Assembly: GCA_046348225.1 (NCBI GenBank)
Contig: JAXMEQ010000006.1
Location: forward strand, 186,001 to 250,000
DNA from: JAXMEQ01 sp046348225
Lineage (GTDB): Bacteria; Pseudomonadota; Gammaproteobacteria; Burkholderiales; Burkholderiaceae_C
Direction: 5' to 3'
Length of the DNA: 64,000 bases
Shown: piece by piece, positions 25,967 to 40,311 of the stretch
Numbering within the stretch: the first letter of the stretch is position 1
Layout: every line of letters begins with the position of its first letter
The notes under the pieces: model-generated
Databases searched by the model: none
What the model was told of the DNA's origin: nothing
What the model saw: only the letters and a program-made list of their open reading frames with translations
Program-made: the position numbers and the translations under genes

Positions 25967-26101
25967 TAACTTGTTGTCATCTTGACCAGGTCAAGACAAC
26001 GAATTCATAGAGCAAATCAGCTTAAACAGCGCAAACGCTGCTTGAATCATTTTTGAATGCGTCACTTGGCATAACACCTTGATCAGACTGATCAAAGTTA
26101 T

Positions 26102-28968
<2,867 letters not shown>

Positions 28969-28976
<8 letters not shown>

Positions 28977-28986
28977 TATAACTTTG
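28969..28986 (-). other. 5' half of the 23S processing stem
   Basis: CTTGACCCTATAACTTTG, the exact complement of 26093-26110, brackets the 23S gene; together they form an 18-bp stem for RNase III. Confidence 0.8.
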
Positions 28987-29190
28987 ACGCCTCTCACGAG
29001 AAGCAAAGTCAATCAAGGAATTGCCAGGTCTTTCACCTGGCGCGTTATGCCGCTTCAGATTTCGATTTGACTCGAAATTGAAGTTTCTTTTGACGCAATC
29101 AAAAATTCTATGTTGCTGGTGGCACGGTCTGCACTAAACCTTTACGAATGTGCAGTTTCCACCAGCAACGCTGATTCGACTCTATGAATT

Positions 29191-29201
29191 TTTAAAGAAC
29201 A
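29191..29201 (-). promoter_or_regulatory. boxA antitermination element before 23S
   Basis: On the minus strand TGTTCTTTAAA closely matches the boxA consensus (TGCTCTTTAAC). It lies in the spacer between tRNA-Ala and 23S (28977-29286, about 310 nt), otherwise non-coding. Nus factors bind here for rRNA antitermination; this is family knowledge. Confidence 0.75.
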
Positions 29202-29286
29202 GCCGATTGATCAAGAGATCTTGATCAACAACAAAGAAGCCTCTTGCGAAGCTGCTTTGGTGTTGATTTGAAAAGTATCGAAAGAA

Positions 29287-29362
29287 TGGTGGAGGATGAC
29301 GGGATCGAACCGACGACCCCCTGCTTGCAAAGCAGGTGCTCTCCCAGCTGAGCTAATCCCCC
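29287..29362 (-). tRNA. tRNA-Ala (anticodon TGC)
   Basis: 76 nt with CCA encoded. Acceptor GGGGGAT/ATCCTCC, D-arm AGCTCAGCTGGGAGAGC, anticodon loop TTTGCAA (anticodon at 29327-29329) and T-arm GGTTCGATCC are all present. It lies in the 16S-23S spacer, as usual for this operon type. Confidence 0.98.
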
Positions 29363-29378
29363 AGGATGGATGGAGGAA

Positions 29379-29455
29379 TGGTGGGTCTGGTTGGTCTCGA
29401 ACCAACGACCCCCGCCTTATCAAGACGGTGCTCTAACCAACTGAGCTACAGACCC
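29379..29455 (-). tRNA. tRNA-Ile (anticodon GAT)
   Basis: 77 nt with CCA encoded. Acceptor GGGTCTG/CAGACCC, anticodon loop with GAT (29419-29421) and T-arm GGTTCGAGACC are visible. It is the first of the two spacer tRNAs after 16S and is 16 bp from tRNA-Ala. Confidence 0.98.
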
Positions 29456-29514
29456 AAGCCGGTCGCTTAATGACCAGGCGCGAACCTGAGTCGTTGGCGA
29501 CATCCTTCCAACAA

Positions 29515-29536
29515 CCGATAAGTGTGGGCGTTTAAA
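29515..29536 (-). other. 3' half of the 16S processing stem
   Basis: On the minus strand TTTAAACGCCCACACTTATC plus GG pairs with the leader segment at 31211-31232 apart from two G-U or mismatch positions, forming the stem that brackets 16S rRNA. Confidence 0.7.
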
Positions 29537-29552
29537 TTTGATTGCAGTTTCC

Positions 29553-31087
<1,535 letters not shown>

Positions 31088-31210
31088 GATCTTGAATTGT
31101 TTGCCCCTTGCGGGGCCACTCATAAAAACGGAATTGAAGTGAACTTCACTTCTATTCTCATGAGCGTTTAAAGTGCATTGCACTTAGTTCCGAAGAACTT
31201 GGCAATCGCC

Positions 31211-31232
31211 TTCAAACGCCCACGCTTATCGG
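31211..31232 (-). other. 5' half of the 16S processing stem in the rRNA leader
   Basis: On the minus strand CCGATAAGCGTGGGCGTTTG plus AA pairs with 29515-29536. Just upstream, GGTTCGTTAAAAA (about 31239-31251) resembles a leader boxA. Confidence 0.65.
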
Positions 31233-31304
31233 CTGTATATTTTTAACGAACCCCGCAGAACGTTGCCGTTTTGCGCTTGCTTGCTGCGATCAGCGAAGCC
31301 TTGA

Positions 31305-31334
31305 ATTATGACATGTTTTTGAAAGACCTGTCAA
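31305..31334 (-). promoter_or_regulatory. rRNA promoter, proximal
   Basis: On the minus strand a perfect -35 TTGACA (31329-31334) is separated by 18 bp from CATAAT (31305-31310). It is followed by TCAAGGCTTCGCTG, the conserved block shared by the upstream promoters. It reads toward 16S, about 220 bp away. Confidence 0.75.
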
Positions 31335-31396
31335 TCTTCAGGGTTTCTACCAATTGGCATTTGCTTGGAGCATTTGCTGTTTTGGCAGAGCCTCGA

Positions 31397-31426
31397 ATTA
31401 TACATCGTTTCTTGCGATTCGATCAA
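31397..31426 (-). promoter_or_regulatory. rRNA promoter, second of the tandem set
   Basis: TTGATC (31421-31426), an 18-bp spacer and a perfect TATAAT (31397-31402), followed by TCGAGGCTCTGCCAAAAC. It lies 92 bp upstream of the proximal promoter. Confidence 0.7.
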
Positions 31427-31486
31427 CTCTTCGAGCCCTTTTTCTGCAGTCCGGTCGCTTTCGCTTCGTTTTCAGCAGAGCCTTGA

Positions 31487-31516
31487 ATTCTATACCGAAA
31501 TTTTTGTCCCGGTCAA
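31487..31516 (-). promoter_or_regulatory. rRNA promoter, third of the tandem set
   Basis: TTGACC (31511-31516), an 18-bp spacer and TAGAAT (31487-31492), followed by TCAAGGCTCTGCTGAAAAC. It lies 90 bp upstream of the second promoter. Confidence 0.65.
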
Positions 31517-31606
31517 CGTTTTCAAGAATTTTCTTTGCTTTCATCGGCCGGGGCATTTGGCGTTGAGCCGGGTGCTTGTCCTGCGCCGTTTTCAGCAGAG
31601 CCTGCG

Positions 31607-31615
31607 ACTATAGCA
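31607..31615 (-). promoter_or_regulatory. Possible distal rRNA promoter (extended -10)
   Basis: TGCTATAGT on the minus strand is an extended -10 element and is followed by CGCAGGCTCTGCTGAAAAC, the same downstream block as the other promoters. No good -35 is seen. The whole 31088-31672 stretch is otherwise leader and promoter DNA without a gene. Confidence 0.45.
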
Positions 31616-31672
31616 CGGCTTTCGAGGGGCTCCCGATCGCGCCCGGGAAATTGTGTGAACGCCCCATTCGCA

Positions 31673-33940
31673 TCAGAGCGCCAGCGGCAGGTTGCGCAGC
31701 CGCTTGCCTGTGAGCTGGTACAGCGCAGCTGCCACGGCCGGCGCCAGCGGTGGCACGCCCGGCTCGCCCACACCTGCCGGGGGCCGCTGGCTGGGGACGA
31801 TCCACGTCTCCACGCGCGGGGCTTGCGCCAGCCGGACCATGGGGTAGCTCGGGAAGTTGCCCTGCTGCACCACCCCTTCATGGATGTCGATGCGCCCGTA
31901 GAGTGCCGCCGTCAGCGCGAAGACGACGGCGCTCTCCATCTGCTGCGCCACGATGCCCGGGTTGACGACCGTGCCACAGTCCACGGCGCACACCACGCGG
32001 TGGACGCGAGGCTTGCCCTCCTGCAGCGAAACCTCTGCCACCTGCGCAACGATTGAGCCGAACGACTCGTGCAGCGCCACGCCGCGGGCCCGTCCTGCCG
32101 GCAGGGGCCTGCCCCAACCGGCCTTCTCGGCCGCGAGGTTCAGCACGGCCAGGTGGCGTGGCGCCTGCGACAGCAACTGCCGGCGCAGGGCCAGCGGGTC
32201 CTGCTTCAACGCCACGGCCACTTCGTCCATGAAGCCTTCAGAGAAGAAGGCGTTATGCGAATGCCCGACCGAGCGCCAGAAGCCCACCGGCACCCCCGTG
32301 CGCGTGGCCACATGCTCCATGCGCTGGTGGGCGATGCCATAAGGCTTGTCGAACAGGCCTTCAGCGGTGGTCTTGTCGGGCATGTCCACCGGGCCGGCCA
32401 GCGCCGGCAGGTTGCGCCCGATCCAGCGCGGCGTGATGGCGTCGCCCGCCGACGTGATGCGCAGGCTGGTGATGGTGCCGCTGGCGTCCACCCCGGCCCG
32501 CAGGCGCGCCACATGCATGGGGCGGTAGAAGTCGTGCTGGGTGTCTTCCTCCCGCGGCCAGGCCAGTTGCACCGGTGCGCCGCCGCAGTCCATGGCCACG
32601 CGCACCGCTTGCGCCACCGAGTCCACCTCCAGCCGTCGGCCGAAGCCGCCGCCCAGCAGGGTGACGTGCAGCGTCACGTCTTCCACCGGCACCCCCGCCA
32701 CCTGCGCCGCGATGGCGCGCGCCATCTGCGGCACCTGCGTCGGCGCCCAGACCGTGACTTTGCCGTCCTTGACCTGGGCGGTGCAGTTCATCGGCTCCAT
32801 CGTGGCGTGGGCCAGGAAGGGCGCGCTGTACCAGGCCTCGATGGTGCGCGCGGTCTGGCTTTCAGCCTGGTCCACGTCGTTCTTTTCATGGAAGACGTTG
32901 CCATCGCCCTGGCGCACCGCGTTCTCCAGCATCGCCTGGATGCGCCGGCTGTCCAGCGCACCGAGCGGGCGCTGCTGCCACTGGACCTCCACCGCCTGGG
33001 CGCCCTGGCGGGCGTGCCAGCCGGTCTTGGCCACCACGGCAAAGCCGGCCGTGCCACCGGCGTAGGCCGGCAGGCGAACCAGCCGCAGCACCCCGGGCAT
33101 GGCCAGCGCGGCGTTGCCATTGACCGCCCCGGGTGAGCCGCCCAGCATGGGGCACATGCGCACCGAAGCGAATAGCAGCCCCGGTGGCCGGATGTCCTGG
33201 GCAAACAGCGCCGTGCCATTGGTCTTGGCCGGCACGTCCAGCCGTGGCGCGGGTTGGCCAATGAGCTTCCAGTCCTTGCGGTCCTTGAGGCGCACGGTGC
33301 CCGGCGGCGTGGCCGAGGCGAACTTCGCCATGAGCCCATAGCCGGCGGACTTGCCAGAGGGGTGCGAGATGACGCCGTTGGTGACCACCAGCTCCGCCAC
33401 CGGCAGCTTCCATTGCAGCGATGCCGCGCCCAGCAGCGAGGCGCGGGCCGTGGCGGCGGCCAGACGCACCACGTCCCAGGCGTCGGCCACAGTGGACGAG
33501 CCGCCCGTGGCGTTGATGCCCAGCTCGCGCGCCACCTTGCCGATCATCCATTCGCCCAGCTTCACTTTGGTGGGCTTTTCCGGCGCCTCCAGGTCCAGCG
33601 GGTGAAATGGCAGGCTGCCAATCTGCATGGCCACGTTGCCGTAAATGGCGTCGGCTCCGGCCTGCTCGATGCGCACGCTGGCCAGCGGCACGTCCAGTTC
33701 TTCGGCCGCCAGCATGGGCAGCGCGGTGTGGACACCCTGGCCCATTTCGCTGCGCGGCATGGCAAGGATGACGCTGCCATCCGGGGCGATCTTGATCCAG
33801 CCGTTGAGCGCGATGTCACCCTCGGTCTTGAGCATGTGGCTGCCCTGCCCCAGCCGGGAGCGTTGCGGCATCACACTCCAGCCCACCACCAGCGCGCCAG
33901 CGGCCCCAGTGCCAGCCAGCAGCAGGGTACGCCGCTTCAT
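31673..33940 (-). CDS. iorB: Isoquinoline 1-oxidoreductase-type molybdopterin-binding (beta) subunit
   Basis: 755 aa beginning MKRRTLLLAGTGAAGALVVGW, a hydrophobic leader suggesting membrane attachment or export. The xanthine-dehydrogenase-like molybdopterin domains are present, for example LGGGFGRRLEVD, ARGVALHESFGSIVAQVAEV and GVGEPGVPPLAPAVAAAL near the end. It is a single-chain periplasmic-type aldehyde/N-heterocycle hydroxylase large subunit, as in IorB. Its start overlaps the stop of the iron-sulfur subunit gene by 4 bp, so the two form an operon. The substrate is not readable. Its end lies next to the distal rRNA promoter region. Confidence 0.9.
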   Translation of the reverse strand: MKRRTLLLAGTGAAGALVVGWSVMPQRSRLGQGSHMLKTEGDIALNGWIKIAPDGSVILAMPRSEMGQGVHTALPMLAAEELDVPLASVRIEQAGADAIYGNVAMQIGSLPFHPLDLEAPEKPTKVKLGEWMIGKVARELGINATGGSSTVADAWDVVRLAAATARASLLGAASLQWKLPVAELVVTNGVISHPSGKSAGYGLMAKFASATPPGTVRLKDRKDWKLIGQPAPRLDVPAKTNGTALFAQDIRPPGLLFASVRMCPMLGGSPGAVNGNAALAMPGVLRLVRLPAYAGGTAGFAVVAKTGWHARQGAQAVEVQWQQRPLGALDSRRIQAMLENAVRQGDGNVFHEKNDVDQAESQTARTIEAWYSAPFLAHATMEPMNCTAQVKDGKVTVWAPTQVPQMARAIAAQVAGVPVEDVTLHVTLLGGGFGRRLEVDSVAQAVRVAMDCGGAPVQLAWPREEDTQHDFYRPMHVARLRAGVDASGTITSLRITSAGDAITPRWIGRNLPALAGPVDMPDKTTAEGLFDKPYGIAHQRMEHVATRTGVPVGFWRSVGHSHNAFFSEGFMDEVAVALKQDPLALRRQLLSQAPRHLAVLNLAAEKAGWGRPLPAGRARGVALHESFGSIVAQVAEVSLQEGKPRVHRVVCAVDCGTVVNPGIVAQQMESAVVFALTAALYGRIDIHEGVVQQGNFPSYPMVRLAQAPRVETWIVPSQRPPAGVGEPGVPPLAPAVAAALYQLTGKRLRNLPLAL

Positions 33941-34389
33941 GCTTGCACCCCCGCCGCGCGCTTGATGGCGGCGCGCACACGCTGGTAGGTGCCGCAGCGG
34001 CAGATGTTGGTCATGGCCTCGTCAATGTCGGCGTCGGTGGGTTTCGGCTTTTTCTCCAGCAGCGCGGCGGCGGCCATGAGCATGCCGCTCTGGCAGTAGC
34101 CGCACTGCGGCACCTGCTCGGCGATCCAGGCGGCCTGCAGCGGGTGGGGTTTGCCCGGCGTGCCCAGCGCCTCGATGGTCTGGATGCGCTTGCCCGCCAC
34201 GGTGGACACCGGCGTCACGCAGGAGCGCACCGCCTGGCCATCCACCCGCACGGTGCAGGCGCCGCAGGCGGCCACACCGCAGCCGAACTTGGTGCCGGTC
34301 ATGTTCAGCACGTCGCGCAACACCCACAGCAGGGGCATGTTGGGGTCGGCGTCGGCCTGGACGGCTTTGCCATTGATCTGCAGTTCCAA
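33937..34389 (-). CDS. iorA: Isoquinoline 1-oxidoreductase-type 2Fe-2S (alpha) subunit
   Basis: 150 aa with two [2Fe-2S] clusters visible: the plant-ferredoxin-type set CGVAACGACTVRVDG (about residues 38-52) and the C-terminal set GYCQSGMLM with NICRCGTYQRVR. This is the small electron-transfer subunit of molybdenum hydroxylases of the IorAB type, feeding electrons from the large subunit. It has no FAD domain. It is followed by iorB with a 4-bp overlap and diverges from the ABC-F gene across 109 bp. Confidence 0.93.
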   Translation of the reverse strand: MELQINGKAVQADADPNMPLLWVLRDVLNMTGTKFGCGVAACGACTVRVDGQAVRSCVTPVSTVAGKRIQTIEALGTPGKPHPLQAAWIAEQVPQCGYCQSGMLMAAAALLEKKPKPTDADIDEAMTNICRCGTYQRVRAAIKRAAGVQA

Positions 34390-34498
34390 AATCGCGCTCC
34401 TTGGGGCCGCTGCCCCGTGAGCGGTTGACTATATCGGCGCCCCGCGACGGGCGATAGAGGCGGCTGCCCACAAACGCACCGGATAATCCCGCACTCCC

Positions 34499-36379
<1,881 letters not shown>

Positions 36380-36441
36380 CACCGGTTCGGCGCACCGGCT
36401 GACACGCCGGGCGGCGCCACGCGGTGACAGTGGCGCTACCC

Positions 36442-38079
36442 ATGCAGACTTGTAACCCAACGTACACCGGTTCCGCGGCCCGGCCCGGCGCCTTCTTTGC
36501 CACGCGCATCGCCACGGCCCTGCTGGCGCTGCTGCTGGCGGGCTGCGCCAGCCTGCCCGCCGATGTGCCGCGCCCGGTGTCCAATGCGCTCGCCACGCCG
36601 GACGCCACCGCGCTCGGCCAGCTGGTGCAGGCCCGGCGCGCGGCCGCCGGCACCCGGCAGGACTCGGCCTTCCAGCTGCTGGACAGCGTGGACCTGGCGC
36701 TCAACGCGCGGCTGGCGCTGATCGACGGCGCGCAGAAAACCCTGGACCTTCAGTACTACGCCATCCACGCCGACAGCAGCACCGAGCTGCTGCTGCAGCG
36801 CCTGCGCAGCGCCGCTGCGCGCGGCGTGCGCGTGCGCCTGCTGCTGGACGACCTGAACACGGCCGGCCGCGACGCGCAGGTGCTGCGCCTGGCCGGCGAG
36901 CCGGGGATGAGCATCCGCCTGTTCAACCCGCTGCCGGGAGGCCGCGCCTCGGTGGTCGGGCGGCTGCTGGCCTCGGCCAGCGACATTCCGCAACTGCAAA
37001 AGCGCATGCACAACAAGCTGTTCATCGCCGACAACGCATTGGGCATCACCGGCGGGCGCAACCTCGGCGACGCCTACTTTGGCCGCGACAGCGCCAGCAA
37101 CTTCGTTGATCTGGACGTGCTGGCTGCGGGCCGTGTGGTGCGCGACATGTCGCGCAGCTTCGACCGCTACTGGAACGACCCGCTGGCCTATCCCGTGGAG
37201 GCGCTGGTGTCACGCGCCGAGCTGGACGCGCTGCGCGCACCCGCCACCGCCGCCGCCCAGGGGCCGACGGCAACGCCGCCTCCCACACCGGTGCCGGCCA
37301 ATCCCGGCAGCGTGATGCCCGACGTGACCGCCAGCCTGCAGATCAACGAGGGCTTTGACCTGCGCCGCGTGCCGCTGGTCTGGGCACCAGCCACCCTGCT
37401 GGTGGACCAGCCGGGCAAGGTCGGCCCGGACGACGATGAAACCGATGCCGGCGAAACCGTGGTCGACGGCCTGCTGGGCCTGATGGACCAGGCCCGCAAT
37501 GACGTGCTGATCGTCTCGCCCTACTTCGTGCCGGGCGCCGCGATGATGAAGCGCTTTGCCGACCTGCGCGCCCGCGGCGTGCGGGTGCGGGTGCTGACCA
37601 ACTCCCTCGCGTCCAACGACGCCCCGGCGGCGCACGCCGGCTACGCACGCTACCGGCTGCCGCTGCGCCGGCTGGGCGTGGAGCTGTACGAGCTGCACGC
37701 GGTGCAAAAGGGCCGGGTGCGCGCGCTCGGCTCGGCCGGCGCGGCCGACGCCCGCGCCAGCCTGCACTCGAAGCTGGTGATCATTGACAACCGGCTGGCC
37801 GTGATCGGCTCCATGAACCTGGACCTGCGCAGCCAGCTGCAGAACAGCGAAGTGGCGCTGCTGATCCGCAGCGCCACGCTGGCGCGCGAAGCCACCCGCC
37901 AGATCGAGGCCACGCTGGCCACCGGCGCCTACCGCGTGGAGCTGCTGGAAGGCGAGGTGGTCTGGCGCGCCCCGCCGGGCGCCAGCTTCCCCGACGCGTC
38001 GCAGGAGCCCGACGCCAGCGCCATGCTGCGGCTGCTGGTGAACATGATTGGGCCCTTTGCGCCGGACGAAATGCTTTGA
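36442..38079 (+). CDS. Phospholipase D-family lipoprotein (cardiolipin synthase-like)
   Basis: 545 aa from ATG 36442; a GTG at 36424 is an alternative, and neither has a clear ribosome site. It has a lipoprotein-type signal (TALLALLLAGCASL), lipobox LAGC, so Cys-anchored. Two HKD motifs typical of phospholipase D enzymes are present: MHNKLFIADNALGITGGRN and SLHSKLVIIDNRLAVIGSMNLD. It likely transfers or hydrolyses phosphatidyl groups in the envelope (ClsC/Ymdc-type proteins are close in architecture). It follows the ABC-F gene by 62 bp. Confidence 0.85.
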   Translation: MQTCNPTYTGSAARPGAFFATRIATALLALLLAGCASLPADVPRPVSNALATPDATALGQLVQARRAAAGTRQDSAFQLLDSVDLALNARLALIDGAQKTLDLQYYAIHADSSTELLLQRLRSAAARGVRVRLLLDDLNTAGRDAQVLRLAGEPGMSIRLFNPLPGGRASVVGRLLASASDIPQLQKRMHNKLFIADNALGITGGRNLGDAYFGRDSASNFVDLDVLAAGRVVRDMSRSFDRYWNDPLAYPVEALVSRAELDALRAPATAAAQGPTATPPPTPVPANPGSVMPDVTASLQINEGFDLRRVPLVWAPATLLVDQPGKVGPDDDETDAGETVVDGLLGLMDQARNDVLIVSPYFVPGAAMMKRFADLRARGVRVRVLTNSLASNDAPAAHAGYARYRLPLRRLGVELYELHAVQKGRVRALGSAGAADARASLHSKLVIIDNRLAVIGSMNLDLRSQLQNSEVALLIRSATLAREATRQIEATLATGAYRVELLEGEVVWRAPPGASFPDASQEPDASAMLRLLVNMIGPFAPDEML

Positions 38080-38094
38080 GGCCGGTGCGCTGCC

Positions 38095-39561
38095 TTACAT
38101 CTTTCGCACCAGCTCCGAATACTTCTTCCAGAACGCCGCGTCCTGTGTGGTCGCAAAGTTGATGCGCATCAGCGTGCTGGGCTTGCGCTCGGCATGGAAC
38201 AGCGCGCCAGGCGCCAGCAGGTAGCCTTCATCGAGCATGCGCTGGGACAGTGCGTCGGTGTCCACGCCGGTGTCGACCCAGCCAAACAGGCCGGCCGGCT
38301 CGGCGGCAAAGCGGCAGCCCGCGTTCAGCGCCAGCTTGACGCTGCGGGCACGCGCGGCATCCAGCCGGGTGCGGATGCGCTCGGCGTGGCGGCGCAGCTG
38401 GCCCTGCTCAATGCACAGGGCCAGCGCCTTTTCCAGCAGCGCGGGCGTGGTCAGCGTGGCCAGCAGCTTGGTGTCCAGCAGCGGCTCCACCAGCGCCGGC
38501 GGCGCCGCCAGAAAGCCCACGCGCCAGTTGGGCGCCAGAATTTTTGCAAAGCCGCTCACATAAATCGTGCGCTGCAGCCCATCCAGCGCGCTCAGGCGGG
38601 TGGCGTGCTCGGGCGCAATGTGGCTGTAGGTGTCGTCTTCAACAATGTGGAAGTTGTGCAGGTTGGCCAGTTGCAGCACGCGGTGCGCGCTGCCGGGCGA
38701 CAGGCAGTAGCCCGTAGGGTTGTGGAACACGCTCACGCTCACATACAGCTTGGGCTTGTGCACCTCGCAGTACTTCGCCATCACCTCCAGGTCGGGCCCG
38801 TCGGCGCGGCGCGGCACCGGCAGGATGTGCATGCCCAGCGCCGACAGGCGCGCGAACTCCACCGCCCAGCCGGGCTCTTCCACCATCACCGGGTCGCCGG
38901 CGCGCAGCAGGGTACGGCTCACGATGTCCAGCGCATGGGTGGCGCCCACGGTGGTGATGATGTGCTCGGGCGCGGTGTGCACGCTCAACGAGGCCAGCTT
39001 CTTGGCCAGCAACCGGCGCAGGCCGCTGTCGCCCAGTGGCTCGCCGTACTGCAGCGAAAACTCCTGCAGCGCCCGGGTGCCGGTGACCTTGCGAACGGCC
39101 GCCGGCAGGAAGCTGGACTCCAGCCAGTCGGGCGGGAACACGCCGGTGCCGGGCTGGGGCTTGTTGCTGATCTTGTGGAACATGCCGCGGATCAGCGCCG
39201 TGGCGTTGACCGGCGGCGCGCTGCGGCTGGCCGCACGCAGCGCAAACCAGTGGGCCGTGCTCCAGTGGCCGGCGGCCTCAGCGTTTGCTATTGTTTCGAT
39301 AGCGCCTTGCGCAGACTCCATGCGGGCTGGAGCTGTTTCCCGCACGAAGAAGCCGCGGTTCTTGCGGGCTTCCACCAGGCCCTGGGCCAGCAGCTGGTCG
39401 TAGGCCGCGACCACGGTGGACGGGCTCACGCCGTGCAGCTGCGCGCACTGGCGCACCGACGGCAGACGCGCGCCGGGCGCCAGCAGCCGGTTGCGGATGC
39501 GCTCGCCAAAGCGCGCGCACAGCTGCTCGGTGAGGGATTGCGCGGAGGTCTTCATCAGCAT
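38095..39561 (-). CDS. MocR-type regulator (GntR HTH fused to PLP aminotransferase fold)
   Basis: 488 aa. The N-terminal winged helix-turn-helix of the GntR family (RLPSVRQCAQLHGVSPSTVVAAYDQL, about residues 33-58) is joined by a linker to a class I aminotransferase-like domain with the PLP lysine in YVSGFAKILAPNWRVGF (about residue 330). The linker residues ARMESAQGAIETIAN come from an in-frame copy of the 42-nt repeat. It diverges from the LysE-EamA operon across 135 bp holding a 13-bp inverted repeat, so it probably regulates that operon with PLP or an amino acid as effector. Confidence 0.92.
   Translation of the reverse strand: MLMKTSAQSLTEQLCARFGERIRNRLLAPGARLPSVRQCAQLHGVSPSTVVAAYDQLLAQGLVEARKNRGFFVRETAPARMESAQGAIETIANAEAAGHWSTAHWFALRAASRSAPPVNATALIRGMFHKISNKPQPGTGVFPPDWLESSFLPAAVRKVTGTRALQEFSLQYGEPLGDSGLRRLLAKKLASLSVHTAPEHIITTVGATHALDIVSRTLLRAGDPVMVEEPGWAVEFARLSALGMHILPVPRRADGPDLEVMAKYCEVHKPKLYVSVSVFHNPTGYCLSPGSAHRVLQLANLHNFHIVEDDTYSHIAPEHATRLSALDGLQRTIYVSGFAKILAPNWRVGFLAAPPALVEPLLDTKLLATLTTPALLEKALALCIEQGQLRRHAERIRTRLDAARARSVKLALNAGCRFAAEPAGLFGWVDTGVDTDALSQRMLDEGYLLAPGALFHAERKPSTLMRINFATTQDAAFWKKYSELVRKM
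39287..39328 (+). repeat. 42-nt dispersed repeat, copy in the MocR gene
   Basis: GCTATTGTTTCGATAGCGCC then TTGCGCAGACTCCATGCGGG and CT. Read on the minus strand it codes ARMESAQGAIETIA, almost the same peptide as in the GMC enzyme. Confidence 0.85.
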
Positions 39562-39603
39562 GGCGGGGGCATCCTTGGGCTGGGGCCTGTACTGTCGTCA
39601 GGG

Positions 39604-39642
39604 CCAATACAGTTTGGCCACTGAACTGACAAACTGTATTGG
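39604..39642. promoter_or_regulatory. Probable MocR operator
   Basis: A perfect 13-bp inverted repeat CCAATACAGTTTG/CAAACTGTATTGG with a 13-nt centre, plus a third GTATTGG half-site at 39647-39653. It lies between the divergent MocR and LysE genes. On both strands -35/-10-like TTG.../TATTGG elements fall inside the repeat, so binding would affect both promoters. Confidence 0.75.
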
Positions 39643-39696
39643 TTGTGTATTGGCGCCAAAGATTACATTGAACCTCCCTGATTGACAAGCCCGTCC

Positions 39697-40311
39697 ATGA
39701 GCGCCACCGAGCTGACTGCCCTGCTGCTGTTTTGCACCGCGATGAGTTTCTCGCCGGGGCCCAACACCACGCTGTCCACCGCACTGGCCGCCAACCTGGG
39801 CCTGAAGCGTGCGTTGCGCTTTTGCCTGGCGGTGCCCGCCGGCTGGACGCTGCTGATGCTGGCCACCGGCCTGGGGCTGGGTGCGCTGATCACCGGCGTG
39901 CCGGCGCTGCGCTGGGGCGTCAAGCTGGGCGGCGTGGCCTACATGCTCTGGCTGGCCTGGAAGCTGGCTGGCGCGGGCCAGCTGGCGCAGGTGGACACCG
40001 CACGGCTGAACGTGACGTTCTGGCAAGGGGTGGGCCTGCAGTTCCTGAACATCAAGGCGTGGATGCTGGCGCTTACGCTGACCGCCGGCTGGGTGGTCAA
40101 CGCGGCCGGCCAGCCGGCGGCCAACCCGGGTGAGCGCCTGGCCATCATTTGCGCCGTGATGATGCTGTTTGCCTTCAGCAGCAACTTCACCTACGCGCTG
40201 GTGGGCTCGCTGCTGCGTCAGTGGCTGGCGCAGGGCCGGCGGCTGTTGTGGTTCAACCGCGCACTGGCGGGCGTGCTGGTGGCCACAGCGGTCTGGATGG
40301 TGACCGTATGA
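39697..40311 (+). CDS. LysE/RhtB-family amino acid exporter
   Basis: 204 aa from the ATG at 39697. About six hydrophobic segments and the family start pattern (LLLFCTAMSFSPGPNTTLSTALAANLG, about residues 9-35) mark a LysE/RhtB-type exporter of amino acids or related metabolites. It is the first gene of a run of nine tightly linked plus-strand genes, divergent from the MocR regulator. Its stop overlaps the start of the next gene (ATGA). Confidence 0.86.
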   Translation: MSATELTALLLFCTAMSFSPGPNTTLSTALAANLGLKRALRFCLAVPAGWTLLMLATGLGLGALITGVPALRWGVKLGGVAYMLWLAWKLAGAGQLAQVDTARLNVTFWQGVGLQFLNIKAWMLALTLTAGWVVNAAGQPAANPGERLAIICAVMMLFAFSSNFTYALVGSLLRQWLAQGRRLLWFNRALAGVLVATAVWMVTV

